A stretch of DNA of 64,000 bases from Streptomyces achromogenes (lineage in GTDB: Bacteria; Actinomycetota; Actinomycetes; Streptomycetales; Streptomycetaceae): assembly GCF_030816715.1 (NCBI RefSeq), contig NZ_JAUSYH010000001.1, positions 2,108,001 through 2,172,000 of the forward strand, given 5' to 3'. Below are positions 28,427 to 37,600 of this stretch, in pieces. The first letter of the stretch is position 1. Every line of letters begins with the position of its first letter. Made by a program: the position numbers and the translations under genes. Below the pieces are notes generated by a model, which saw only the letters and a program-made list of their open reading frames with translations, was not told where the DNA came from and did no database searches.

Positions 28427-30940
28427 CTACTTGCGCATGACCTCGGGCTCGTGGCGGCGCAGGAAGCGGGCCACGAAGAAGCCGCAGATCACACCGAGGA
28501 CGACGAGCGCCGCCATGTCCAGGCTCCAGGCCCCGACGGTGTGCTCCCAGAGCGGGTCCGTCCCGCCGCCGTCCTTGGGCGGGCTGATCTTGTTGAAGTC
28601 CAGCGTGGCGCCCGCGGCGGCGACGGCCCAGCGCGAGGGCATCAGGTACGAGAACTCGTTGACGCCGACCGCGCCGTTCAGGGTGAACAGGCAGCCGGTG
28701 AAGACGACCTGGATGATCGCGAACATCACCAGCAGCGGCATGGTCTTCTCGGCCGTCTTCACCAGCGACGAGATGACCAGCCCGAACATCATCGACGTGA
28801 AGCCCAGCGCCATGATCGGGATGGAGAGCTCGAACATGGTGGCGGTGCCGAGGACCAGGCCCTCCTTGGGGATCTCCCGGCTCGCGAAGCCGATGACGCC
28901 GACCATCAGGCCCTGGAGCAGCGTGACCACGCCGAGCACGAACACCTTGGACATCAGGTACGCGGAGCGGGACAGGCCGGTGGCGCGTTCCCGCTCGTAG
29001 ATGACCCGTTCCTTGATGAGTTCGCGGACCGAGTTGGCCGCGCCGGCGAAGCAGGCCCCGACCGCGAGGATCAACAGGACGGTGGTGGCCGTGCCGTTGG
29101 GGATGATGCGGCCGGTCTTGGGGTTCACCGCGTTGGGCAGCAGGCTGTTGCCGGAGTCGATGAGCAGGCTCACCGCGCCGAGGACGGCCGGCAGGATCAC
29201 CGTCAGGGCCAGGAAGCCCTTGTCGGAGGCGATCACCGACGCGTAGCGGCGCACCAGGGTGACGAACTGGGACATCCACCCCTGCGGCTTCGGCGGCTTC
29301 ATCGCCTGCATCGGCGGCATCTGTACGGACTGCGGCGCGATGGCGTCGATGTCGGCGGCGTACATCTGGTAGTGCTGCGAGCCCTTCCAGCGGCCCGCCC
29401 AGTCGTAGTCGCGGTAGTTCTCGAAGGCGGAGAAGACGTCGGCCCAGGTGTCGTAGCCGAAGAAGTTCAGCGCCTCCTCGGGCGGTCCGAAGTAGGCGAC
29501 CGCTCCGCCCGGCGCCATCACGAGCAGCTTGTCGCAGATCGCGAGTTCGGCCACCGAGTGCGTGACGACGAGGACCGTGCGGCCGTCGTCGGCGAGGCCG
29601 CGCAGCAGCTGCATGACGTCGCGGTCCATGCCCGGGTCGAGGCCGGAGGTCGGCTCGTCCAGGAAGATCAGCGACGGCTTGGTGAGCAGCTCCAGGGCCA
29701 CCGAGACGCGCTTGCGCTGGCCGCCGGAGAGGGAGGTGACCTTCTTCTCCTTGTGGATGTCCAGCTTCAGCTCGCGCAGCACCTCGTCGATGCGGGACTC
29801 GCGCTCGGCGGGCGTGGTGTCGGCCGGGAAGCGGAGCTTGGCCGCGTACTTGAGGGCCTTCTTGACGGTCAGTTCCTTGTGCAGGATGTCGTCCTGCGGG
29901 ACCAGACCGATGCGCTGGCGCAGCTCGGCGAACTGCTTGTAGAGGTTGCGGTTGTCGTAGAGGACGTCGCCCTGGTTGGCGGGCCGGTAGCCGGTCAGCG
30001 CCTTGAGCAGCGTCGACTTGCCGGAACCGGACGGTCCGATGACCGCGATCAGCGACTTCTCCGGGACGCCGAAGGAGACGTCCTTGAGGATCTGCTTGCC
30101 GCCGTCGACCGTGACGGTCAGGTGGCGGGCGGAGAAGGAGACCTCACCGGTGTCGACGAACTCCTCGAGCCGGTCGGCGATGATCCGGAACGTCGAGTGG
30201 CCGACGCCGACGACGTCGGTCGGACCGAGCTGGACCGAGCCGCCCTTGGGGATCGGCTGGCCGTTGACGTAGGTGCCGTTGTGCGAGCCGAGGTCGCGGA
30301 TCTCCATGCGGCCGTCGGGCGTCGAGTGGAACTCGGCGTGGTGACGCGAGACCTGGAGGTCGGAGACGACCAGCTCGTTCTCCAGCGCACGGCCGATGCG
30401 CATCACCCGGCCGAGGGAGAACTGGTGGAACGTGGTGGGGCTGCGGTCGCCGTAGACCGGCGGCGCCCCCGCGCCACCACCGGGCACCTGCCGCATGTGG
30501 GGCTCGCCGGCCCCCTGCTGCTGCGGGACCTGCGGCGCGGCCTGCTGCGGCGGCGGCCAGCCCGCCTGCGGCGGCGACTGCTGGGCCCAGCCCGGATTCG
30601 CCCCCTGCGCGGCGTACGGCTGCTGTTGGGGCTGCGCGGCGGGCGCCTGCGCCCCCGAGAGGTTCACGCGCGGCCCGTCGGTCGCGTTGCCCAGGTGGAA
30701 CGCCGAGCCGGAGCCGATCTCCAGCTGGTGGATCCGCTGCCCCTGCGCGAACGTGCCGTTGGTGCTGCCGTGGTCCTCGACGACCCAACTGCGGCCGTTG
30801 AAGCTGACCGTGGCGTGACGCCAGGAGACCCTGGCGTCCTCCAGGACGATGTCCCCCTGCGGATCCCGTCCGAGGGTGTAAGACCTGGACGGATCGAGCG
30901 TCCAGGTGCGTCCGTTCAATTCCAGTACGAGTTCCGGCAC
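28427..30940 (-). CDS. Twin-FHA ABC transporter (ABCG-type, Rv1747-like)
   Basis: An 837-residue half-transporter fused to two phosphothreonine-binding FHA domains. FHA1 is at residues about 5-95 (TLGRDPQGDIVLEDARVSWRHATV, HGSTNGTF); a Pro/Gln-rich linker follows; FHA2 is at about 165-260 (RIGRALENELVVSD, VSRHHAEF, GSHNGTYVNG). The ATPase domain begins near 280 with Walker A GPSGSGKST, signature LSGGQRKRV and Walker B LIFLDEPTSGLD, then an ABC-2 membrane domain of six helices. The layout matches Mycobacterium Rv1747, regulated by Ser/Thr kinases. The GTG start at 30940 has GGGG 5 bases upstream; an ATG at 30976 would add 12 residues. Confidence 0.92.
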   Translation of the reverse strand: MPELVLELNGRTWTLDPSRSYTLGRDPQGDIVLEDARVSWRHATVSFNGRSWVVEDHGSTNGTFAQGQRIHQLEIGSGSAFHLGNATDGPRVNLSGAQAPAAQPQQQPYAAQGANPGWAQQSPPQAGWPPPQQAAPQVPQQQGAGEPHMRQVPGGGAGAPPVYGDRSPTTFHQFSLGRVMRIGRALENELVVSDLQVSRHHAEFHSTPDGRMEIRDLGSHNGTYVNGQPIPKGGSVQLGPTDVVGVGHSTFRIIADRLEEFVDTGEVSFSARHLTVTVDGGKQILKDVSFGVPEKSLIAVIGPSGSGKSTLLKALTGYRPANQGDVLYDNRNLYKQFAELRQRIGLVPQDDILHKELTVKKALKYAAKLRFPADTTPAERESRIDEVLRELKLDIHKEKKVTSLSGGQRKRVSVALELLTKPSLIFLDEPTSGLDPGMDRDVMQLLRGLADDGRTVLVVTHSVAELAICDKLLVMAPGGAVAYFGPPEEALNFFGYDTWADVFSAFENYRDYDWAGRWKGSQHYQMYAADIDAIAPQSVQMPPMQAMKPPKPQGWMSQFVTLVRRYASVIASDKGFLALTVILPAVLGAVSLLIDSGNSLLPNAVNPKTGRIIPNGTATTVLLILAVGACFAGAANSVRELIKERVIYERERATGLSRSAYLMSKVFVLGVVTLLQGLMVGVIGFASREIPKEGLVLGTATMFELSIPIMALGFTSMMFGLVISSLVKTAEKTMPLLVMFAIIQVVFTGCLFTLNGAVGVNEFSYLMPSRWAVAAAGATLDFNKISPPKDGGGTDPLWEHTVGAWSLDMAALVVLGVICGFFVARFLRRHEPEVMRK

Positions 30941-31185
30941 TCCAGCCCCACTGAGTTGTCCCCCGAGTAGCCCCATCAACGGGGAGTCTAGGGATGTCGA
31001 ACATCGGGGGGAACTATTTCAGTAGCGGCCCCCTGACCGAAAGTCGGGCCTTGTGAAGAGCGTGCGCGGGCGCATCGGCCGTTGACGTTGACGGGGTGGA
31101 AAACGGGCCGGAGAGTGGTAAACGCACGCGAGGGGGACGGAAGCGGCGGTCTTCGCCGCCCCGCGCTGCGGATCGGGGGGTCTGC

Positions 31186-33180
31186 ATGGGTGCCGGCACG
31201 GATGTCGACGGCCGTGGGAAGGCGGTGGCCGCCCAGGGCGTGCCGTGGCTGGACGTGTCGCTGGCCGCGATCGCCGCGGTGAGCTGGGCGTTGATCGGGA
31301 TGGCGGGCACGGCGGCGCTCGGGCTGCGTCTGCTGGAGGCGGACTCCGCCGGGTCGTTGGGCCCGATGACGGCCGCGGTGGTGGTCCTGGGCGCCGGCGG
31401 TTCGGTGACTCCGTCGGGCGATGTGTCCGCTTTCGGTCTCACCGGCGCGCAGACGGCCACGGCCATCGAGATCACGCCATTGGGGGTGGGCCTGGTGGGC
31501 GCGCTGCTGTTGTCGTGGGTCTTCCTGCGGTCCCTGCGCACGGCCGGAGCGGTGGTCGCCCCGGCCGAACTCCTCGCGCGCGTGGGCTCGGTGGTCGCGC
31601 TCTTCGTGGCGATGCTCGGCGGACTCGCCTGGGCGGGGCACGACGTCATCACGTTCGACGGGGGTTCGCTGGGCCTGGACGACCTTCCCGGCGGCAGGGG
31701 GGGTGGCGGCCTGGAGATCCCGGGGCTCGGGGACATCAGCGGTCTGCTGCCGGACCGGCTCGGGGATCTGGTCGACGCGCGGGCCGCGGTCGGTTTCAGC
31801 GTGGACACGGTACCGACGCTGCTCGGCGGTCTCGGGTGGGCGCTCGGCGTCCTGCTGATCGCTCTGCTGGCCTCGCGCCGGACGCCGTTGCCGCGGGGCT
31901 GGGAGCCGGTGCACCGGGCGGTGCGGCCTGCGGCGTCGGCCGTCGTCACCGTGCTGCTGGTGGCCGTGGCGGCCGGGTTCGCCGCGGCGGCGTACGCGGC
32001 GATCGGCGACGACCACCCCCGGCGGATCGCGGGTGCGGCTCTGCTCGGCGCGCCGAACGGGGTCTGGCTGGGCGTGCCGCTCGGCCTGTTCGTCCCGTGG
32101 GACGGCCGGGCCACGGGTGCGCTGACGAACCTGCTCCCGCACCCCCTGGACGACCTCCTGCGCGTCGGCACCGAGCAGCCGGTGACCCTGGGCCGCCTCG
32201 CGGAGCTGGACGGACGGGTGTGGCTGCTGGGAGTGGCCACGGCACTGATGATGCTGCTGGCGGGGGTGCTGACCGCCGTGCGGACGCCGGTGGGTGTCGT
32301 GGGTGCGGCGGGCGTGGTGGGCGGAGCGGGCGTGGTGGGGGCGGGCGGCGCGGGGGCGGGCGGCGCGGGGGCGGGGCAGGTCGGCGTGGGCAGGTTCGTG
32401 GGGCGGTGCGCCCTGCGGCTGGGGGTCGTGGCGGCCCTGGCGTTGCTCCTGCTCGTCCGGCTGACGGAGGTGTCCGTGAACGCCTCGCTCTCCGTGCTGG
32501 GGTTCGACGCGTTCGGGGCCGGTGTCCAGCTGCACGGGCGGCCCGGCACGGCACTGCTGCTGGGCGGAGCGTGGGGCGCGGGGGCCGGCGCCGCCGGTGC
32601 GCTGCTGGCCCGGTTCACCGGGGCCGCGGGGCGGCGGGCGGCGGAGGCGGCACGGGGTGACGCGGGGCGCACCCGGCCGACGGCGCACGGGGCCGGCCCG
32701 GACCGCGGGGCTCCGGGGGACGCGGGTGACCTGGCCGGACCGTACGCGCCGAGCGTGTCGTACCGGCCGCCGAACCCGGCGACCAACCCCTACCTGCGCG
32801 TTCCGAAGGAGTTGAGGGACCCGCAGGAGGTGAGCGAGCCGGAGGACGCGCGGCCGGGGGCCACCCGGAAGAGCGGGGCCGAACCGCCGAGGCCGAGCGG
32901 GAGCTCGCGGCGGGACGAACCGCCGCCGGGGCCGGACGACGTCTACGGCGCCCCGACCGTCGTCCGCCCCCTGGGGCCCTCGCCCCGCTCTCCCCGACGG
33001 CCGGCGGGCCCACGGCCCGGCCCGCGCCCGGGCGAGCGCCCGCCGACGGAACCGGAGGAGGGCCCGCCGCCTCCCCCGCCGCCCCCACCGCCCCCACCGC
33101 CTCCGCCGCCTCGGAGGCCTGGACGCCCTCGAGGGCCTGGAGGGCCTGGAGGGCCGAGGACACCGCGCGGGCCCCGGTGA
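31186..33180 (+). CDS. Streptophobe family membrane protein
   Basis: A 664-residue actinobacterial membrane protein. It begins with a short soluble tail, then about ten hydrophobic segments up to residue 490 (DVSLAAIAAVSWALIGMAGTAAL, LLSWVFLRSLRTAG, ALLLGGAWGAGAGAAGALL). Two soluble inserts are Gly-rich (DDLPGGRGGGG and a GAGGAGAGGAGAG run). The last 170 residues are Pro/Arg-rich and disordered, with an uninterrupted proline tract of 16 residues. The family is widespread in Streptomyces and has no known function. The ATG at 31186 follows gatcgggggg and begins where homology would be expected. Confidence 0.85.
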   Translation: MGAGTDVDGRGKAVAAQGVPWLDVSLAAIAAVSWALIGMAGTAALGLRLLEADSAGSLGPMTAAVVVLGAGGSVTPSGDVSAFGLTGAQTATAIEITPLGVGLVGALLLSWVFLRSLRTAGAVVAPAELLARVGSVVALFVAMLGGLAWAGHDVITFDGGSLGLDDLPGGRGGGGLEIPGLGDISGLLPDRLGDLVDARAAVGFSVDTVPTLLGGLGWALGVLLIALLASRRTPLPRGWEPVHRAVRPAASAVVTVLLVAVAAGFAAAAYAAIGDDHPRRIAGAALLGAPNGVWLGVPLGLFVPWDGRATGALTNLLPHPLDDLLRVGTEQPVTLGRLAELDGRVWLLGVATALMMLLAGVLTAVRTPVGVVGAAGVVGGAGVVGAGGAGAGGAGAGQVGVGRFVGRCALRLGVVAALALLLLVRLTEVSVNASLSVLGFDAFGAGVQLHGRPGTALLLGGAWGAGAGAAGALLARFTGAAGRRAAEAARGDAGRTRPTAHGAGPDRGAPGDAGDLAGPYAPSVSYRPPNPATNPYLRVPKELRDPQEVSEPEDARPGATRKSGAEPPRPSGSSRRDEPPPGPDDVYGAPTVVRPLGPSPRSPRRPAGPRPGPRPGERPPTEPEEGPPPPPPPPPPPPPPPPRRPGRPRGPGGPGGPRTPRGPR

Positions 33181-33192
33181 GGAAGGGGGACC

Positions 33193-33266
33193 GTCCACGG
33201 TGGCCGAGAGGGCGCGGTCGGGGCCGACGCGGCGGGGCGGGGTGGCCCGCGTCCACGGTGGCCGAG
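33193..33266. repeat. 16-bp direct repeat
   Basis: The sequence gtccacggtggccgag occurs at 33193-33208 and again at 33251-33266, 58 bp apart, each followed by a similar ggcgcg/gtcgggg tract. It lies in the 250-bp gap between the streptophobe gene and serB. Function is unknown. Confidence 0.8.
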
Positions 33267-33430
33267 GGCGCGTCGGGGCGGAGCGGCGGGAGCGGGATGG
33301 GCCGCATGGGGCGGGCGGAGCGTCACCGTTGGTCGGGGTGGGCGTCGCACGGGGGACGCGAGCTGTTCGCTGTCCGTCAGGCGGACCTGAGCGGCGAGCG
33401 GCACTGGGTGCCGGATACGGTGGGTACACC

Positions 33431-34645
33431 ATGAGCGCTTTGCAGACTTCGTCCTCTGACGTGCCCACGCTTCTTGTCAAGATCTTCGGCAAGGACCGGC
33501 CGGGCATCACGGCCGGCCTCTTCGACACCCTCGCCGCCTACTCCGTCGACGTGGTCGACATCGAGCAGGTCGTCACGCGAGGCCGGATGGTGCTGTGCGC
33601 GCTCGTGACCGAGCCGTCGGCCGGCCTCGAGGGGGACCTGCGGTCGACCGTGCACAGCTGGGCCGAGTCGATGAAGATGCAGGCCGAGATCATCTCCGGC
33701 ACCGGCGACAACCGTCCTCGCGGTATCGGCCGGTCGTTGGTCACCGTGCTCGGGCACCCGCTCACCGCGGAGGCCACGGCGTCGATCGCCGCGAAGATCA
33801 CGAAGGCCGGCGGCAACATCGACCGTATCTTCCGGCTCGCCAAGTACCCGGTCACCGCCGTCGAGTTCGCCGTCTCCGGCGTGGCGGCCGGGCCGCTGCG
33901 CACCGCGCTGGTCACGGACGCGGCGGCACTCGGCGTGGACGTGGCCGTGGTGGACGCCGGTCTGTACCGGCGGGCCCAGCGGCTCGTCGTCATGGACGTC
34001 GACTCCACGCTCATCCAGGACGAGGTGATCGAGCTCTTCGCCGCGCACGCCGGCTGCGAGGACGAGGTCGCCGCGGTGACGGCGGCGGCGATGCGCGGGG
34101 AGCTCGACTTCGAGCAGTCGCTGCACGCGCGCGTGGCGCTGCTGGAGGGGCTGGACGTCTCCGTCGTGGACAAGGTGCGCGCCGAGGTGCGGCTGACCCC
34201 GGGCGCGCGGACGCTGATCCGGACGCTGAAGCGGCTCGGCTACCAGGTGGGCGTCGTGTCCGGCGGATTCACCCAGGTCACGGACGATCTGCAGGACCGG
34301 CTCGGGCTGGACTTCGCCCAGGCCAACACGCTGGAGATCGTCGACGGGAAGCTGACCGGCCGGGTGACCGGCGAGATCGTGGACCGCGCGGGCAAGGCAC
34401 GGCTGTTGCGCCGGTTCGCCGCCGAGGCCGGTGTGCCGCTCTCGCAGACCGTGGCGATCGGCGACGGCGCCAACGACCTGGACATGCTGAACGCAGCCGG
34501 GCTGGGCGTCGCCTTCAACGCGAAGCCGGTGGTGCGCGAGGCGGCGCACACGGCGGTGAACGTGCCGTTCCTGGACACCGTCCTGTATCTGCTCGGCATC
34601 ACGCGCGAAGAGGTCGAGGCCGCCGAGACGCAGGACGAGAAGTAG
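33431..34645 (+). CDS. serB: Phosphoserine phosphatase
   Basis: A 404-residue enzyme for the last step of serine synthesis, hydrolysing O-phosphoserine. Two N-terminal ACT-type regulatory domains (residues about 12-90 and 98-175, starting LLVKIFGKDRPGITAGLFDTL) precede the HAD domain. The nucleophile is Asp189 in VVMDVDSTLIQDEVIELFA; the Ser motif is VVSGGFTQV and the metal-binding Asp pair is in IGDGANDLDML. The double-ACT layout is the one known from mycobacterial SerB2, which is serine-inhibited. The ATG at 33431 is 4 bp after a purine-poor stretch; no strong ribosome site is seen. Confidence 0.95.
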   Translation: MSALQTSSSDVPTLLVKIFGKDRPGITAGLFDTLAAYSVDVVDIEQVVTRGRMVLCALVTEPSAGLEGDLRSTVHSWAESMKMQAEIISGTGDNRPRGIGRSLVTVLGHPLTAEATASIAAKITKAGGNIDRIFRLAKYPVTAVEFAVSGVAAGPLRTALVTDAAALGVDVAVVDAGLYRRAQRLVVMDVDSTLIQDEVIELFAAHAGCEDEVAAVTAAAMRGELDFEQSLHARVALLEGLDVSVVDKVRAEVRLTPGARTLIRTLKRLGYQVGVVSGGFTQVTDDLQDRLGLDFAQANTLEIVDGKLTGRVTGEIVDRAGKARLLRRFAAEAGVPLSQTVAIGDGANDLDMLNAAGLGVAFNAKPVVREAAHTAVNVPFLDTVLYLLGITREEVEAAETQDEK

Positions 34646-34734
34646 CCCGACGGGAGGTAGCCCTACGGGAGGCCCTAAGGTAGCCCGCGCTCGCCAGGGC
34701 ACATCCGTTCGAATCCTGATCGCGGACGAACGTG

Positions 34735-34769
34735 GGAGGGCCCGGCGCTGCGACGGCGCCGGGCCCTCC
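34735..34769. terminator. Hairpin between serB and sixA
   Basis: A 14-bp perfect stem (34735-34748 with 34756-34769, 7-base loop), between the ends of two convergent genes. There is no long T run. Confidence 0.82.
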
Positions 34770-34784
34770 TGCGTGCCGGGTGGG

Positions 34785-35303
34785 TTACTCGGAGGGGGCC
34801 CAGTAGTCGAGCAGCGTGGCGACGCCCGGCTCCAGCGACTTCCAGGAGCCGTCGAAGGAGATGACGGCGAAGGCGGCGGCCGGGAAGCCCCGGCTGTGCA
34901 TGCGCTCCCCCGCGTCGCCGTTCACCTGGCCGGACAGGACGTCGGCAAGCCCCTGGATTCCGGGGTTGTGGCCGATGAGGACGAGGGCGCGCACGTCGTC
35001 GGGGGTTTCGTTGAGCAGGGCGATCAGCTCGCCCGGCGAGGCTTCGTAGATCCGCTCCTCATAGACGGTTTTCGGCCGGTGCGGAAACTCCTGGACGGCG
35101 AGCTTCCACGTCTCCCGGGTGCGGAGCGCGGTGGAGCACAGGGCCAGGTCGATGGGGATACCGGTGTCGGCCAGCTTGCGTCCGGCGACGGCGGCGTCCT
35201 TCCGGCCCCGCTCAGCGAGCGGACGCTCGTGGTCGATCACCTGCGGCCAGTCGGCTTTCGCATGGCGGAAGAGGACGATCCTGCGGGGTTCTGCGACGCT
35301 CAT
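34785..35303 (-). CDS. SixA-type histidine phosphatase
   Basis: A 172-residue member of the histidine phosphatase (phosphoglycerate-mutase-like) superfamily. The catalytic motif is RRIVLFRHAKADWP, close to the LMRHG pattern, and the second catalytic histidine is in ALVLIGHNPGIQGLADVL. The short size and the RHAKA form fit the SixA branch, which in E. coli dephosphorylates histidine-phosphotransfer proteins; in actinobacteria the substrates are not known. The ATG at 35303 begins directly at the domain (MSVAEPRR). Convergent with serB. Confidence 0.91.
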   Translation of the reverse strand: MSVAEPRRIVLFRHAKADWPQVIDHERPLAERGRKDAAVAGRKLADTGIPIDLALCSTALRTRETWKLAVQEFPHRPKTVYEERIYEASPGELIALLNETPDDVRALVLIGHNPGIQGLADVLSGQVNGDAGERMHSRGFPAAAFAVISFDGSWKSLEPGVATLLDYWAPSE

Positions 35304-35380
35304 GACTCCCAGCTTCGCATGAAACAGGCCACGGGGCGCAGGGAGTTGACATGCGGTCCCACCAGCGGTCCCGAGCCGCC

Positions 35381-35587
35381 CTAGCGGGCGATGAGCTGCT
35401 GGACGCGCTCGACGAGATGAGTGATCGCCGGGTCGCCGCCCGCGGCGTGGGCGTCGACCGGGTTCAGTATCAGCACCAGCAGGGTGATGAAGGCCAGCGT
35501 CGGGAGGGCCAGCGCCCACCAGGGCAGCAGGTTGACGACGCCGCCCGAGGCGGCCGGGTGGGGCCGGGAGTGCGTAGGGGCCGACAT
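35381..35587 (-). CDS. Small single-pass membrane protein
   Basis: A 68-residue protein: a 17-residue soluble N-terminus rich in Pro/His/Ser, one hydrophobic segment (LLPWWALALPTLAFITLLVLIL, residues 20-41), and a short amphipathic C-terminal helix (AITHLVERVQQLIAR). Start ATG at 35587; codon use is consistent with a real gene and the composition is that of a membrane anchor. It lies 77 bp upstream of sixA on the same strand. No function known. Confidence 0.75.
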   Translation of the reverse strand: MSAPTHSRPHPAASGGVVNLLPWWALALPTLAFITLLVLILNPVDAHAAGGDPAITHLVERVQQLIAR

Positions 35588-35868
35588 GGGTGCCTCCGCT
35601 GTCTTCGAGTCGTCCGCAGGCCGTGGCCGGTGATCCGCGTCGCGCGGTCACAGTTCGAAGTTACGGAAACGAGCGCTGTCAACCCATCCGGTGACCCACC
35701 CACTTGACCCTGACCCTCACCCCCTAGGGGACAGGGGGGTTAACCCCACCCCCGGCGGTGCGGCGGGGCACCCGGCATCAGGCACCCGACGTCGGGGCTC
35801 GCGTGCCCGGCCTCGGATACCCGGCGTCGCGTGCCAGGTCTCGCGAGCCCGACGTGAGAGGCCCGGGG

Positions 35869-35985
35869 TCAGGGGGAGGCGATGGTCGCGATGACGGCGA
35901 TGATCACGAAGATGGCGAGGAACGAGCCGAAGACGATGAGCATCTTCTTCTGGCCGTCGCGCGGGTTCGGGTCGAGCACTGGCAT
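35869..35985 (-). CDS. 38-residue SGM_5486-type transporter-associated protein
   Basis: A very short gene reading MPVLDPNPRDGQKKM followed by one membrane segment (LIVFGSFLAIFVIIAVIATIA) and ending in SP before TGA. It is 63 bp downstream of the MFS exporter gene on the same strand. NCBI uses the name SGM_5486 family transporter-associated protein for small proteins of this kind next to CynX/NimT exporters, and both length and sequence agree. It probably forms a small accessory subunit of the transporter; that role is inferred from position only. Confidence 0.85.
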   Translation of the reverse strand: MPVLDPNPRDGQKKMLIVFGSFLAIFVIIAVIATIASP

Positions 35986-36048
35986 GCGGCAAGTCTCGCA
36001 CCCGGCGGCCCGGGCGGTGGCGTCGGGGGTCCGGGGAGGCCCGCCGGG

Positions 36049-37518
36049 TCAGCGGACGGCCTCGTCCTCCACCGTGCGGTCTCGGCCCGCCAGGACGCCG
36101 ACGACCGTCTGCGGGATCATCAGCGCCGTCATGAGCGCGAGGGGCAGGCCCCAGCCGCCGCTGTGCTGGTAGAGCACTCCGACCAGCAGCGGACCCGGGA
36201 TGGAGATGAGGTAGCCGGTGCTCTGGGCGAAGGCGGAGAGCTGGGCCACGCCCGCACCGGTCCTGGCGCGCATCCCGACCATGGTGAGCGCCAGCGGGAA
36301 GGCGCAGTTGGCGACGCCGAGCAGCAGGGCCCAGGCCCAGGCGCCGCCGGCGGGAGCCAGGTACAGGCCGGCGTATCCGACGAGACCGCAGGTGCCGAGC
36401 GCGACCACCATCGGGCCTTGGTGCGGCAGCCGGGTGGCAACGCGCGGTATGACGAAGGCCAGCGGCACGCCCATCGCCATCGTGACGGCGAGCAGCAGTC
36501 CCGCAGTGCTCGCCGGCACGCCCGCGTCCCGGAAGATCTGCGGCATCCAGCCCATGGTGATGTAGGCGGCGGTGGCCTGGAGACCGAAGAAGACGGCGAG
36601 CGCCCAGGCGGTCCGGCTGCGGGTGATGCGCAGCGGAGCGGCGGAGGGCCGGGCCGACGGGAGACCGGAGGACGGGAGACCCCGGTACGAGCGGCCGCCC
36701 GACGACCCCCTGCCGGCCGTCGACCGCCTGGACCGGGACCGACCCGGCACGTGCTCGCCGGACGGCGGCTGCTGCCCTTCCGGAGCCGGGGCCGGTGCGG
36801 GGGCGGGATCCGCAGCCGTCCGCGCGCCGCCGGGGAGCGTGCCGCGGCCGTGGCCGAAGGCGTGGTCGCGATCGCGGTCGCCGTCGCGGACCAGTGGCAG
36901 CCACGGCAGGACGGCCGCCGCCGCCAGGCCCGCCCACACCGCGAGGCCGGTCTGCCAACTGCCGCCCAGCGCCCCGGTCATGGGCACCGTGACGGCGGCG
37001 GCCACGGCGGTGCCGAGGGCGAGGGCCATCGAGTACAGGCCGGTCATGGAGCCGACCCGGTCCGGGAAACGGCGCTTGACGATGACCGGCATCAGGACGT
37101 TGCTGACGGCGATGCCCATGAGGGCGAGGGCGCTGGCGGCGAGGAAGCCGGCGGTGCCGCCGACGTAGGGGCGCGCGAGCAGTCCGGCGGCGATGGCGGC
37201 CATGCCCGCGCACACGACCGCACCGGCCCCGAAGCGGCGGGCGAGACGGGGGGCCATGACGCCGAAGGCGGCGAAGCAGAGCGGGGGCACGGAGGTGAGG
37301 ACTCCGGCCACGCTGCCGCTCATGCCGAGCCCGTCGCGGACCTCTTCGAGGAGCGCGCCGAGGCTGGTGATGGCGGGACGCAGATTGACGGCGGCGAGCA
37401 CGATGCCGACCACGAGGAGCCGTGTCCGCCACGCGCGCGAGGAGGCGCTCGACGGCTCGTCCGTGGGCTGCGCACGGGTGGGCGGTGGGGCTGTCGGCCG
37501 TGTCTGCTCGCTTGCCAT
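36049..37518 (-). CDS. CynX/NimT-type MFS transporter
   Basis: A roughly 489-residue major facilitator with twelve membrane segments. The first half opens RTRLLVVGIVLAAVNLRPAITSLGALLEEV, a signature of the cyanate/nitroimidazole (CynX/NimT) group. The loop between helices 6 and 7 is unusually long, about 85 residues, Pro/Arg/Gly-rich and disordered. Substrate is unknown; small organic anions or drugs are typical. The ATG at 37518 (MASEQTRP) is used but an ATG pair at 37530/37527 is also possible; the only purine-rich site, GGAAGG, is very close to the start. Transcribed divergently from a GntR gene with a palindrome between them, so local regulation is likely. Confidence 0.9.
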   Translation of the reverse strand: MASEQTRPTAPPPTRAQPTDEPSSASSRAWRTRLLVVGIVLAAVNLRPAITSLGALLEEVRDGLGMSGSVAGVLTSVPPLCFAAFGVMAPRLARRFGAGAVVCAGMAAIAAGLLARPYVGGTAGFLAASALALMGIAVSNVLMPVIVKRRFPDRVGSMTGLYSMALALGTAVAAAVTVPMTGALGGSWQTGLAVWAGLAAAAVLPWLPLVRDGDRDRDHAFGHGRGTLPGGARTAADPAPAPAPAPEGQQPPSGEHVPGRSRSRRSTAGRGSSGGRSYRGLPSSGLPSARPSAAPLRITRSRTAWALAVFFGLQATAAYITMGWMPQIFRDAGVPASTAGLLLAVTMAMGVPLAFVIPRVATRLPHQGPMVVALGTCGLVGYAGLYLAPAGGAWAWALLLGVANCAFPLALTMVGMRARTGAGVAQLSAFAQSTGYLISIPGPLLVGVLYQHSGGWGLPLALMTALMIPQTVVGVLAGRDRTVEDEAVR

Positions 37519-37532
37519 GCCTTCCATCATAG

Positions 37533-37547
37533 AATCATAGGATGATT
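37533..37547. promoter_or_regulatory. Palindromic operator candidate between MFS and GntR genes
   Basis: aatcat-agg-atgatt is a perfect inverted repeat with 6-bp arms and a 3-bp centre. It is flanked by the related half-site atcatag on the left (about 37527-37533). Its AT content stands out from the surroundings. FCD-type GntR proteins bind short palindromes of this spacing, and the site lies between the two divergent genes and next to the MFS start codon. Confidence 0.7.
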
Positions 37548-37600
37548 GGTTGTCCATGCCCGGGCGTCCCCGGACCGCCCCGCCCGTGCGAAGGTGTGCC

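Noticed and set aside
31096..31185. Longer start for the streptophobe gene at 31096
   Set aside because: The added residues are charged, without a ribosome site and unlike the family; the ATG at 31186 has gatcgggggg upstream.
34695..34735. tRNA-like piece containing cgttcgaatcc after serB
   Set aside because: The flanking bases cannot form a T-stem, and no acceptor or anticodon arm exists; it is not a tRNA gene. An old attachment site remnant cannot be excluded but has no support.
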